Shown: in pieces, positions 1 to 7,731 of the stretch
Layout: every line of letters starts with the position of its first letter
How positions within the stretch are numbered: the first letter of the stretch is position 1
DNA from: an uncultured Opitutia bacterium
GTDB lineage: Bacteria; Verrucomicrobiota; Verrucomicrobiia; Opitutales; Opitutaceae
Length of the DNA stretch: 64,000 nt
Direction: 5' to 3'
Assembly: GCA_903834135.1 (NCBI GenBank)
Contig: CAILHZ010000005.1
Location: 81,792-145,791 of the forward strand
Translations under genes and position numbers: made by a program
The notes under the pieces: generated by a model
Databases searched by the model: none
Told to the model about the DNA's origin: nothing
What the model saw: the letters and a program-made list of their open reading frames with translations, nothing else

Positions 1-101
1 CCGGATGCTTTTTGGAATCCTGGGCCACTTTTGATTTCAGTTACGTCACCGCAACCAATAATTCCCCATCTAATTCTAGCCATAACTGGCAATTTTTTTA
101 G
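1..101 (+). CDS. possible 3' end of an upstream gene (partial)
   Basis: Two plus-strand frames are open from the window edge, one to a TAG at 99-101 and one to a TAG at 106-108. Either could be the last ~33 residues of a gene converging on the dipeptidase. The 99-101 frame ends in a polar Asn/Ser-rich tail closing with Phe-Phe; the other ends in a hydrophobic stretch. No domain can be recognised in so short a piece, and both frames could be chance. Confidence 0.2.
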   Translation, partial: GCFLESWATFDFSYVTATNNSPSNSSHNWQFF

Positions 102-1366
102 TGATTAGAAGAGGTAGATGCAACTTTAAGAGAAGCTGCATAATTTTCCGCTGCTTTCATGACACGCAGTGAATTACCTCCCCAGAATTTCTTTAGATCC
201 TCTTCTGAGTAACCTGCCTTAAGTAGTGCTGCAGTTATTTTATAGTAGCAAGTTGCATCCTCAAGGCCTTTAACGCCACCACCGCCATCGAGATCAAGGC
301 CGATACCAACATGATCAATGCCAACCACTTCAATCGTATGTAAGACATGCTTCATAAATATATCGAAGGTCGTCATAGGGGCTGGATACTTATGATTAAT
401 CTCAGCCATTTTTTGCATCAGGACTGTTCGTTGCTCAGGAGTCATATCCATTCTTCCGCTGAGCTTTGAGTAGATTTGTGCAAGCGCCTTATTGCGTTCA
501 GTAGATTCTGGAAGGGAAGCGAGATAAGTGCTGTAGCTATTGACTTGTATAACGCCACCGTGATTAGCCAGTTCTTTCATCATCTTATCGGTAGCATTGC
601 GTGGGTGATTATAGACAGCACGTGAAGAAGTATGGGTAAGAATGATCGGTGTTTTCGACAGCTCTAACATTTGATGGAATACATCGTCTGATGAATGCGA
701 TGCATCGATTACAATACCTAAACGATTACATTCTGTGATTAGTGCTTTACCTTCAGGGCTTAGGCCATGCCATTCGGGCCCTTTAAGATCGCTCGCAGAG
801 TCACCTAAATCATTGTTAGCGAAATGAACAAAACCAATTACACGTACACCTAAATTGTAAAATGTTTTCACTAGCGTTAAGTCCTTACCTAAGGAGTATC
901 CGTTTTCTATACTCATATACACAATGCGTTTACCCGTTGCAGCAATCTTGGAAGCATCAGCTGAGTTAAGCGCTAACGTGCATTGGTCGCTATGGGATGC
1001 GACCATCATGCGTATCGCAAGCGCGAGTTGTAAGGCGTAATCTCTTGAGTGAGCAAGCCCTTCGGGTGTGCGAGGTCCTTGAGGAGTATAGATAGCAAAA
1101 AAGCCTCCTGTTAATCCACCTTCTCTCATTCTTGGAAAGTCTAGTTGCGTGAAGTCATCTCTGTAGTCATGTCTTTGACCGATGTCCCAGCCAGCTCTAA
1201 GGAGATTGCCCGGTGCATCTAAGTGGGTATCTAAAGCGATAATATGGGTATGGATTTCATGAGCTTTTGCTGCGTAGTCCTCATCACTTTGTGCGAAAGA
1301 GCAGATACTGGATGTAACAAAAAAAACACCTAGAATTAGGGCATTAATAAGGCGCGGTGGATTCAT
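98..1366 (-). CDS. Secreted membrane-dipeptidase family hydrolase (peptidase M19)
   Basis: Zinc-dependent dipeptidase of the renal dipeptidase family, hydrolysing dipeptides outside the cytoplasm. The chosen ATG at 1366 gives a clean Sec signal peptide (MNPPRL, a hydrophobic core, then SFAQ). The open frame extends to 1435, but that only adds a polar tail in front. Family landmarks are in order: the metal-binding His-x-Asp in ALDTHLDAPG (about residue 48), IDASHSSDD, the ILTHTSSRAVYNHPRN block that carries the substrate-binding Arg, and GIDHVGIGLDLDG near the C-terminus. The length is normal for M19. It diverges from the GMC dehydrogenase gene. With Pcp nearby on the other strand it fits small-peptide breakdown, but a shared pathway is only inferred. 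A TATAAT hexamer lies four bases upstream of this ATG. Confidence 0.9.
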   Translation of the reverse strand: MNPPRLINALILGVFFVTSSICSFAQSDEDYAAKAHEIHTHIIALDTHLDAPGNLLRAGWDIGQRHDYRDDFTQLDFPRMREGGLTGGFFAIYTPQGPRTPEGLAHSRDYALQLALAIRMMVASHSDQCTLALNSADASKIAATGKRIVYMSIENGYSLGKDLTLVKTFYNLGVRVIGFVHFANNDLGDSASDLKGPEWHGLSPEGKALITECNRLGIVIDASHSSDDVFHQMLELSKTPIILTHTSSRAVYNHPRNATDKMMKELANHGGVIQVNSYSTYLASLPESTERNKALAQIYSKLSGRMDMTPEQRTVLMQKMAEINHKYPAPMTTFDIFMKHVLHTIEVVGIDHVGIGLDLDGGGGVKGLEDATCYYKITAALLKAGYSEEDLKKFWGGNSLRVMKAAENYAASLKVASTSSNH

Positions 1367-1488
1367 ATAGATTATATCTAAAGCTAAGCTAAGTTTGTTG
1401 CGAGTCTTCATATGTGCAGTGGTTGCATCTTGCATGCCACCATCCTATTGGTGTTAAACTTCAGGCGCTTTCTTAACTACCTCTTTTC

Positions 1489-3168
1489 ATGCCTAATCAG
1501 ACTTATGATGCAATTGTTGTGGGTTCAGGAATTAGCGGCGGCTGGGCTGCCAAAGAACTCACTGAGCGTGGCCTCAAGGTGCTTCTTCTCGAGCGAGGAG
1601 AAAATATTGAACATATTTCTGGATATACAGATGCACTCAAAGCGCCTTGGCAGCTTCCGCATCGTGGTAAATTAACAAATCAAGTCAGGGAAGAACAGGT
1701 CGCTGCTACACAAAGTAAATTTATTCATGAAGGGGGGGCTTCTTACTGGGTAAAAGAGTCTGAGTCACCCTATGTCCAGACAAAGCCGTTTGATTGGGTT
1801 AGAGGCTATCATGTTGGCGGTCGATCGCTTATGTGGGGTAGACAAAGCTACCGGTGGAGCCCCGCAGATTTCGAAGCAAATTTAAAAGATTCAATAGCAG
1901 TTGACTGGCCAATTAGGTATGACGATCTTGCGCCCTGGTATGACTATGTTGAAGCCTTCGCTGGTATTAGTGGCTCACGTGAGGGACTGCCTCAATTACC
2001 GGATGGTAATTTTCTGCCTCCGATGGAGCTTAACTGCGTAGAGAAAGATGTAGCGAAACGTATTCGTTCCCATTACGCAGATAGTAGACGAATGATTATA
2101 GGGCGAGTCGCTAATTTAACGACTTCGCATAACGGACGGCCTAATTGTCAGTACCGTAATAAATGTGATCTAGGATGTCCTTTCGGCGCTTATTTTAGTA
2201 CTCAGTCCGCAACCCTTCCTGCTGCAGTTAAGACCGGCAATTTAACACTTCGGCCTTTCTCGATTGTAACTCAAGTGCTTTACGACAGGGATACAAAAAA
2301 AGCAACGGGGGTGGAAGTCCTCGATGCACAAACTAAACTTACACAAACTTTCAATGCGAAGATCGTATTTTTATGTGCTTCTTCGATGAATTCAGCATGG
2401 ATTTTAATGCAGTCAGCGCAAGACATCTGGCCTGAAGGCTTAGGCAGTAGTAGTGGTGAATTAGGTCACAATCTTATGGATCACCATTATAGGGTAGGTG
2501 CTTCTGGCCAAGTTGATGGTTTCAAAGATTTATATCTGTATGGCAGAAGAGCTAATGGCTTTTACATTCCTCGTTTCAGAAATTTGAATGGAGATAAACG
2601 TAATTATATTCGTGGGTTTGGTTATCAAGGCTCTGCTTCAAGATCAGGTTGGCAGCGCGATGTAGCCGAACTTGGAGTTGGCTTGGAACTTAAAGAGGCA
2701 CTCAGTGAACCAGGTGCATGGGAAATTGGAATGAATGGATTTGGAGAGGTCCTTCCTCGTCACAGTAATAAAATATCGGTGAGCAAAACAAAGAAAGATA
2801 AATGGGGGCTACCTGTTCTGGATTTTGATTGTGCTTTAAGTGATAACGAAATGCTCATGCGAAAAGACATGATTTCAGACGCTGTTGAAATGCTTGAAGT
2901 TGCAGGGATTAAAAATGTTAAACCACGTAATGATCCCTATGCATTAGGTATGGGCATTCATGAAATGGGACCTGCACGCATGGGACGTGATCCAAAAACT
3001 TCCGTATTAAATAAACATAATCAGGTGTGGGATGCTCCCAATGTGTTTGTCACTGATGGAGCCTGTATGACTTCCTCGGCCTGCGTGAATCCTTCGTTAA
3101 CATATATGGCATTAACAGCACGCGCAGTAGCCTATGCCGTTGAAAATCTTAAAAAAGGAGATTTATGA
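1489..3168 (+). CDS. GMC-family FAD dehydrogenase, gluconate/sugar dehydrogenase large-subunit type
   Basis: A 559-residue FAD oxidoreductase of the glucose-methanol-choline family. The N-terminus has the dinucleotide-binding fold with VVGSGISGG (residues 11-19) and LLLERG. GGRSLMWGRQSYRW and a Cys-containing CDLGCPFGAYFSTQSA block are typical of the gluconate/2-keto sugar dehydrogenase branch. The C-terminal VTDGACMTSSACVNPSLTYMALTARA is the usual GMC ending. The stop overlaps the next start by four bases (ATGA at 3165-3168), so it is translationally coupled to the small subunit. Family members oxidise sugars or sugar acids, and the branch with a subunit-3 partner includes glycoside 3-dehydrogenases. 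The exact substrate cannot be read from sequence. No signal peptide is visible, so any export would depend on the partner. Confidence 0.88.
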   Translation: MPNQTYDAIVVGSGISGGWAAKELTERGLKVLLLERGENIEHISGYTDALKAPWQLPHRGKLTNQVREEQVAATQSKFIHEGGASYWVKESESPYVQTKPFDWVRGYHVGGRSLMWGRQSYRWSPADFEANLKDSIAVDWPIRYDDLAPWYDYVEAFAGISGSREGLPQLPDGNFLPPMELNCVEKDVAKRIRSHYADSRRMIIGRVANLTTSHNGRPNCQYRNKCDLGCPFGAYFSTQSATLPAAVKTGNLTLRPFSIVTQVLYDRDTKKATGVEVLDAQTKLTQTFNAKIVFLCASSMNSAWILMQSAQDIWPEGLGSSSGELGHNLMDHHYRVGASGQVDGFKDLYLYGRRANGFYIPRFRNLNGDKRNYIRGFGYQGSASRSGWQRDVAELGVGLELKEALSEPGAWEIGMNGFGEVLPRHSNKISVSKTKKDKWGLPVLDFDCALSDNEMLMRKDMISDAVEMLEVAGIKNVKPRNDPYALGMGIHEMGPARMGRDPKTSVLNKHNQVWDAPNVFVTDGACMTSSACVNPSLTYMALTARAVAYAVENLKKGDL

Positions 3169-3770
3169 GCCTAAAAACAACTGAGCTATCTTCGTTTAAT
3201 GAAGTTATATCGCGTAAAGAAGCGATTCAAAGGGCGGTGCTTTTGATGGGCGGTATGATTGTGGGCGCTCGTGCTATGCTGCGAGCAGAGAGCTCTACAT
3301 TAAATCATGAGATTAATTTTTCCCAGTCCGACGTAGCGCTATTAGATGAAATCTCAGAGATTATTATTCCTGCGTCTGACACTCCTGGTGCAAAGGCTGT
3401 AAAGTCAGGCGCTTTTATTATGATGATGGTAAAAGACTGCTACACGTCACAGGAAGCGCACATTTTTAGGGAAGGCTTGATGCAGTTTTCTGAAGAGTGT
3501 TTAAAAACTCAGGGTAAATCGTTTTTGTCTTGTTCTGCGCAGGAGCGCACTAGGTTTGTAAAACAAGTGGACGAGCAAAATAAGCAGCAGAAATTAAAAG
3601 CAGAGTTATTAGCTCTGCCTCACTACTTTGGTATGATTAAGGAGTTAACTATTTTGAGTTATTACACTTCTGAAGTGGGTGCAACTCAGGCTCTAAGGTA
3701 TATTGAAGTTCCAGGTTCTTTTAACGGAAGTTTTCCCTATAAAAAAGGGGATCACGCGTGGTGCGTGTAG
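3165..3770 (+). CDS. Gluconate 2-dehydrogenase subunit 3 family protein
   Basis: Small partner subunit (201 residues) of the preceding GMC dehydrogenase. The N-terminus has SRKEAIQRAVLLMGGMIVGARA: a basic pair before a hydrophobic stretch, resembling a degenerate Tat or membrane anchor without a clean Arg-Arg. The body has the LLDEISEIIIPASDTPGAKA signature of the Gluconate_2-dh3 family. In known systems this subunit carries the complex through the membrane by Tat hitchhiking and links it to a cytochrome. No cytochrome subunit follows here. A good Shine-Dalgarno (AAAGGAG) lies inside the end of the upstream gene. Confidence 0.85.
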   Translation: MSLKTTELSSFNEVISRKEAIQRAVLLMGGMIVGARAMLRAESSTLNHEINFSQSDVALLDEISEIIIPASDTPGAKAVKSGAFIMMMVKDCYTSQEAHIFREGLMQFSEECLKTQGKSFLSCSAQERTRFVKQVDEQNKQQKLKAELLALPHYFGMIKELTILSYYTSEVGATQALRYIEVPGSFNGSFPYKKGDHAWCV

Positions 3771-3785
3771 GCCTCAATTTATTGT

Positions 3786-4481
3786 ATGCTTAAACTTATC
3801 GGCATTGGCATTGTAGCATTAGGTTTTGCGTGTGAGGTCAATCCTTTGCTTGTTGTTGTGATTGCTGGCTTTGTTACGGGGCTAGTTGGAGGCATGTCGC
3901 TTCATGATATTTTAGCAGAACTTGGCAAAGGTTTTGTTAAAAACCGTTCTATTCTTTTACCTGTCGTTGCGATTATTCCTGTGATGGGACTACTTGAAAA
4001 GTATGGGCTTAAGATTCAAGCCCAGGCCTTAATCAAAAAAATGAAGAAAGCCACAGCAGGGCGTGTGATTTTGGGATATACAGCAATACGGCAAATTTCT
4101 ATTAGCTTGGGGCTTAATTTCGGAGGTCACGCAGGCATGATTAGACCGGTGATTGCTCCCATGGCAGAAGGTGCAGCTTTAAGTCAGAATCCTAATATTT
4201 CAGAAAAACTTTTACAGTCTGTTAAAGCACATGCTTCGGCTGCAGAGAACACGGGAGCTTTCTTCGGAGAAGATATTTTTATTGCTGTGGGCGGAGTCGT
4301 GCTAATGCACAATTTTTTTGAGGCCGAAGGAATGAATGTAGGACTTTGGTCAATAGCGCTCTGGGGTATTCCTACTGCAATAGCTGCCTTTGGAGTTATG
4401 GTCTGGAGGTGCTATGTATTGGACAAACGAATAGCACGAGAAATAGCTGTAAATAAGAAAACTGGAGGCGAAGAATGTTAA
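3786..4481 (+). CDS. DUF969 family membrane protein (permease component)
   Basis: A 231-residue integral membrane protein with five or six hydrophobic segments. It matches my recollection of the DUF969 family by the N-terminal pattern LIGIGIVALGF and by the conserved middle region RVILGYTAIRQISISLGLNFGGHAG followed by AHASAAENTGAFFGEDIF. DUF969 proteins almost always sit directly before a DUF979 protein, as here, and the two probably form one transporter. The start lies 15 bases after the dehydrogenase small subunit, and the stop overlaps the DUF979 start. No transport substrate has been firmly established that I know of; the adjacent pcp suggests pyroglutamate or a related peptide product. 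Confidence 0.8.
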   Translation: MLKLIGIGIVALGFACEVNPLLVVVIAGFVTGLVGGMSLHDILAELGKGFVKNRSILLPVVAIIPVMGLLEKYGLKIQAQALIKKMKKATAGRVILGYTAIRQISISLGLNFGGHAGMIRPVIAPMAEGAALSQNPNISEKLLQSVKAHASAAENTGAFFGEDIFIAVGGVVLMHNFFEAEGMNVGLWSIALWGIPTAIAAFGVMVWRCYVLDKRIAREIAVNKKTGGEEC

Positions 4482-5425
4482 CGCTTGAGCCTTTCTATAA
4501 ATTAGGAGGATTTTTTCTCGTCCTTGTTGCCGTGCGCATTTTTGGACGTGGACAAACACTAAGGCATTGGTGCTCTGCTCTTTTTTGGGCTATCTTGGGT
4601 ATTACCTTAGCCTATGGCCAAGTCCTTGACTCGGCATTTGTAGGTGGACTTGTTGTTACTCTAGTAGTTCTTGCAGCAAGTGGTTACGTAAAAGCTGGAA
4701 ATGAAACTGTAGAGCATGATGTAAAAAGTAATAAGATAGATTTTGGCTTTAAGCTTTTGTATCCAGCACTTGTAATACCTTTAGCGGGTGTGATTGGTTC
4801 TCTACTATTCACTCGGATTAAAATCCACGGCGCTTTAATCGCAGATTCTGGACAGGCTCCACTCATCGCACTAGGTATTGGAGCTCTAATTGCTCTTGTA
4901 TGGAGTATGCGTATGACTCATGCGCCAATTAAGCAGCCTGTTGTTGAGGGGGCTCGTTTATTTGAAGTGATTGGTTACGCCATTATTTTACCTCAACTCT
5001 TGGCAGCGCTTGGTACTATTTTTACGCATGCTGGAGTGGGGCAGGTTATTGCAGGTCTTGTTGCTCAAGCTCTCCCTACTCATATTCCTTGGGTTGCTGT
5101 TACAGCATATTGCGTGGGTATGGCTTTATTTACAATATGCATGGGTAATGCCTTTGCGGCATTTTCTGTAATTACAGCAGGTATCGGTCTTCCCCTTGTT
5201 ATTAAAGCTCATGGCGGCAATCCTGCGATTCTTGCCTCTATGGGTATGTTAGCTGGTTACTGTGGAACGCTCATAAGCCCTATGGCTGCTAATTTTAATA
5301 TTATTCCTGCAGTACTCCTTGAACTTAAAGATCGTAATGCAATCCTTAAGGCTCAATTGCCAATAGCGCTTGCTATTTTCTGTGCTAATTTAGGTATTTT
5401 GATTTTCTGTGTCTTTAGGTATTAA
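4475..5425 (+). CDS. DUF979 family membrane protein (permease component)
   Basis: A 316-residue polytopic membrane protein with roughly nine hydrophobic segments, the second half of the DUF969/DUF979 pair. Diagnostic stretches are GYAIILPQLLAALGTIFTHAGVG, CMGNAFAAFSVITAGIGLPL and a Gly-rich GMLAGYCGTLISPMAANFN near the C-terminus. These repeated Gly/Asn re-entrant-like motifs are typical of ion-coupled carriers. It overlaps the DUF969 gene by seven bases with a strong Shine-Dalgarno (CTGGAGG). It is followed seven bases later by the pcp ATG, so the three genes probably form one transcript. Function is inferred from neighbourhood only. Confidence 0.8.
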   Translation: MLTLEPFYKLGGFFLVLVAVRIFGRGQTLRHWCSALFWAILGITLAYGQVLDSAFVGGLVVTLVVLAASGYVKAGNETVEHDVKSNKIDFGFKLLYPALVIPLAGVIGSLLFTRIKIHGALIADSGQAPLIALGIGALIALVWSMRMTHAPIKQPVVEGARLFEVIGYAIILPQLLAALGTIFTHAGVGQVIAGLVAQALPTHIPWVAVTAYCVGMALFTICMGNAFAAFSVITAGIGLPLVIKAHGGNPAILASMGMLAGYCGTLISPMAANFNIIPAVLLELKDRNAILKAQLPIALAIFCANLGILIFCVFRY

Positions 5426-5432
5426 TAAAACT

Positions 5433-6080
5433 ATGAAACGTTCTGTGTTAGTTACTGGGTTTGAGCCGTTTGGTGGTGATTTACTTAATCCTTCTGAAGT
5501 CATCGCTGTTGCTTTAGAGGGCCGTGTAATTTCAAAGCACGTTATACATGCGCAGGTTCTACCATGTGTATTTGGAACTTCGATTGATGTTCTTAACGAT
5601 GCGCTTAATCGCTACAAACCTAATCTCGTAATTTGCTTAGGCCAAGCAGGTGGTAGGGCGGGAATCACTCCAGAGCGTGTTGCCATTAATATTGATGATG
5701 CACGCATTGCAGATAATGATGCGAATAAGCCTATTGATAGACCTATTGTTAAAGGAGGTCCTGTAGCTTATTTTTCAACTTTACCGATTAAGGCAATCAC
5801 TGCTGCTCTTAATAAACAAAAGATTGTCTCAAGTGTGTCTCAAACTGCAGGTACGTTTGTATGTAATCACATTTTCTATGCCTTAATGCATGCGATAACC
5901 AAGACACGCTCAGTGCGTGGTGGTTTTGTTCATGTACCTTGGTTACCCGAACAAATTAAAGACAAAAAGGGGCAACCAAGTATGCCAATCGAAGTGATGA
6001 TTAAGGGGATCGAGACTGTCATTAAAGTCAGTCTCAAGACAGCAAAAGATAAACTCGTTTCAGCCGGTGCTGAGCACTAA
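5433..6080 (+). CDS. pcp: Pyroglutamyl-peptidase I (pyrrolidone-carboxylate peptidase, C15)
   Basis: Cytoplasmic cysteine peptidase that removes N-terminal pyroglutamate from peptides. From ATG 5433 the protein is 215 residues and begins MKRSVLVTGFEPFGG, the standard family start. A GTG 24 bases upstream is less likely because it adds residues that the family lacks. The catalytic triad falls where expected: Glu81 in ITPERVAINIDD, Cys144 in AGTFVCNHIFY and His167 in GGFVHVPWLP. Placement straight after DUF969-DUF979 recurs in other bacteria as far as I recall, and hints that the membrane pair handles the substrate or product. It converges on the beta-propeller gene with a four-base overlap. 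Confidence 0.93.
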   Translation: MKRSVLVTGFEPFGGDLLNPSEVIAVALEGRVISKHVIHAQVLPCVFGTSIDVLNDALNRYKPNLVICLGQAGGRAGITPERVAINIDDARIADNDANKPIDRPIVKGGPVAYFSTLPIKAITAALNKQKIVSSVSQTAGTFVCNHIFYALMHAITKTRSVRGGFVHVPWLPEQIKDKKGQPSMPIEVMIKGIETVIKVSLKTAKDKLVSAGAEH

Positions 6081-7114
6081 GCTTTTAAGCGTTCAAGCTT
6101 GATGGGATACGTTTTATACGAATTCCACTGAGCAATGTAGAGATCTCCGCGGCTATCAATGTACACATCATGCGGATGTGTCAAAGTGTAGTTGTAAGGC
6201 GTCAGTGTCTGCAGTTTTCCTTCTTTATAAACAGGAGCTTCACCACCAACGACTGAAACAAGCGTGTTTGATTTATCTAGTATTAAAATCATCCCGTTCA
6301 GACTCGTAATAGCCAGGAAGTCGCCAAACGGAGAAATGTTGCTTGGTTCAGCGCCAGGTAAAGAAATAGTGTTTTCAAGTTCACCTGATAGTGAGAACCA
6401 TTTCAATTTTGCATTACCTCTATCACAGATGAGTAGCGAAGGCTTGCCTGAGCGCGTGTCGATCCACACGGAATGAGGCGTTTTAAGATTAGATGGGTTT
6501 TTTCCTATACCACCAAAAGTAGATATTAGTTTCCAATTAGGATCAAAGTGGTGGACGTAACTTGAACCATACCCATCACTGACATAGAAATCTCCCTCTG
6601 GCATAAAGGCTACGTTAGTAGGGTGATATTTCGACAAATCAGGATATTTACTTGCTACAGCATCAGGTCCAATGCGACGGATTTCTGTTCCATCTGGCTC
6701 GCACTGTGCAATCGTGCATATGCCGTGATCTGTTATCCAGTACCTATCGGAGCCTTTATAGTTTTCAATACGTAAGGCGTGTGCAGCAGGGAAGCGATGC
6801 TCCCAGCTTGAGAGGTATTCGCCCTGCTTAGAATACGCGATGATGTTATTTTGCGTATTATTTGTGAGGAGTAAAATTCTACCTTCTTTGTCTTCAATGA
6901 TACCATGGCAATCATTTACGGGATGTTCACTGCGATCTAAGCGACCCCAGTAACGATTTACGCGGTACTGAAAGTCTCCTTGGCCTAAAATTTCTTCGTG
7001 TTTTATGTCTGTATTTACTTGCTCTGCAGCACGTGACTTAGAGACAGGAATTAATGCTGAAGCGGATACGGTTGCTAAGCCGCTAAGAAATGATCTACGG
7101 GATAATAAGGACAT
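6077..7114 (-). CDS. Tat-exported NHL-type six-bladed beta-propeller protein
   Basis: A 345-residue periplasmic protein. The N-terminus LSRRSFLSGLATVSASALIP is a twin-arginine signal, ending near SRAAEQ. The rest is a run of propeller-like repeats: HGIIEDKEGRILLLTNN, HPTNVAFMPEGDFYVSDGYG, TPHSVWIDTRSGKPSLLICDRG and HPHDVYIDSRGDLYIAQWN. This pattern occurs in NHL proteins related to peptidyl-alpha-hydroxyglycine lyase folds and in many uncharacterised planctomycete and verrucomicrobial proteins. No catalytic residues can be assigned; a binding or lyase role is possible. It runs opposite to the pcp operon, with its own promoter probably in 7115-7187. Confidence 0.75.
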   Translation of the reverse strand: MSLLSRRSFLSGLATVSASALIPVSKSRAAEQVNTDIKHEEILGQGDFQYRVNRYWGRLDRSEHPVNDCHGIIEDKEGRILLLTNNTQNNIIAYSKQGEYLSSWEHRFPAAHALRIENYKGSDRYWITDHGICTIAQCEPDGTEIRRIGPDAVASKYPDLSKYHPTNVAFMPEGDFYVSDGYGSSYVHHFDPNWKLISTFGGIGKNPSNLKTPHSVWIDTRSGKPSLLICDRGNAKLKWFSLSGELENTISLPGAEPSNISPFGDFLAITSLNGMILILDKSNTLVSVVGGEAPVYKEGKLQTLTPYNYTLTHPHDVYIDSRGDLYIAQWNSYKTYPIKLERLKA

Positions 7115-7187
7115 GGGTATTTAGAGATGATTGCTCAGACTGGGGGTGAAGCCGAAAGCAACTAAGGCTTAACTAGAGACTGGCCAC

Positions 7188-7724
7188 TTGGGTTATAATT
7201 GTCACACTTTATTTATTCTGAATCGTCTTACTCGCCAAATTATATGTGCAATACTTGGGCTATTTTTAGCCGTGGCTGTTGTATGGGCTGTCTCTAATGC
7301 CCCACATCTTAAGCCAGGCCCTGGTTATTATTTGAACCTACTTAGAACGTATGGTCCTGCGATTTTCATTTTTTGGCTTATCACTAATTTTTGGCCTGTA
7401 GAAGAAGAGATTGAGGAAGTATTAAATGAAACGCCCAAAACTGTTCCTCACGTAGAAGGTGCAGTACTGGATCAATCCGAGGATGATCCCTACCATTTTG
7501 CAGGGTCGTGTTCGCCGCATGATGCGCGTATTGTCCTAGCACGCCTTGAAAAAGAGAAGATTCGTTTCGAGATAGATGCTGGAACGGAGATGGGTAAGCA
7601 AATGAGTTTCTTGGGTAAGCAGTCTATTTCATTTACCCCAATTCAGATTTTTATCCATATCGAAGATAGAGCTAAAGCAGATAAAATAATTGCTGAATCC
7701 GGTATCGAATTCGGAGCTCTCTGA
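7188..7724 (+). CDS. Membrane protein with C-terminal DUF2007-like domain
   Basis: Up to 178 residues from a TTG at 7188. Two hydrophobic segments (IICAILGLFLAVAVVWAV and AIFIFWLITNFW) precede an acidic linker and a soluble C-terminal region, FAGSCSPHDARIVLARLEKEKIRFEID. That pattern (source position, two-strand-helix repeat) resembles the DUF2007 putative signal-transducing domain. The start is doubtful: a consensus TATAAT at 7194-7199 lies inside the first codons, so translation more likely begins downstream, for example at the CTG at 7218 or ATT at 7215. Function unknown. Confidence 0.6.
   Translation: MGYNCHTLFILNRLTRQIICAILGLFLAVAVVWAVSNAPHLKPGPGYYLNLLRTYGPAIFIFWLITNFWPVEEEIEEVLNETPKTVPHVEGAVLDQSEDDPYHFAGSCSPHDARIVLARLEKEKIRFEIDAGTEMGKQMSFLGKQSISFTPIQIFIHIEDRAKADKIIAESGIEFGAL
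7194..7199 (+). promoter_or_regulatory. TATAAT -10 hexamer at the start of the DUF2007-like gene
   Basis: Perfect TATAAT with a weak TTAACT -35 candidate at 7169-7174 (19-base spacer). Transcription would begin near 7206, downstream of the longest-frame TTG, implying a very short or absent leader. Confidence 0.45.
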
Positions 7725-7731
7725 ACTCGCT

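Noticed and set aside
5409..5432. GTG at 5409 as start of pcp
   Set aside because: Adds eight residues absent from the family and overlaps DUF979; from ATG 5433 the catalytic Glu and Cys fall at the usual 81 and 144.
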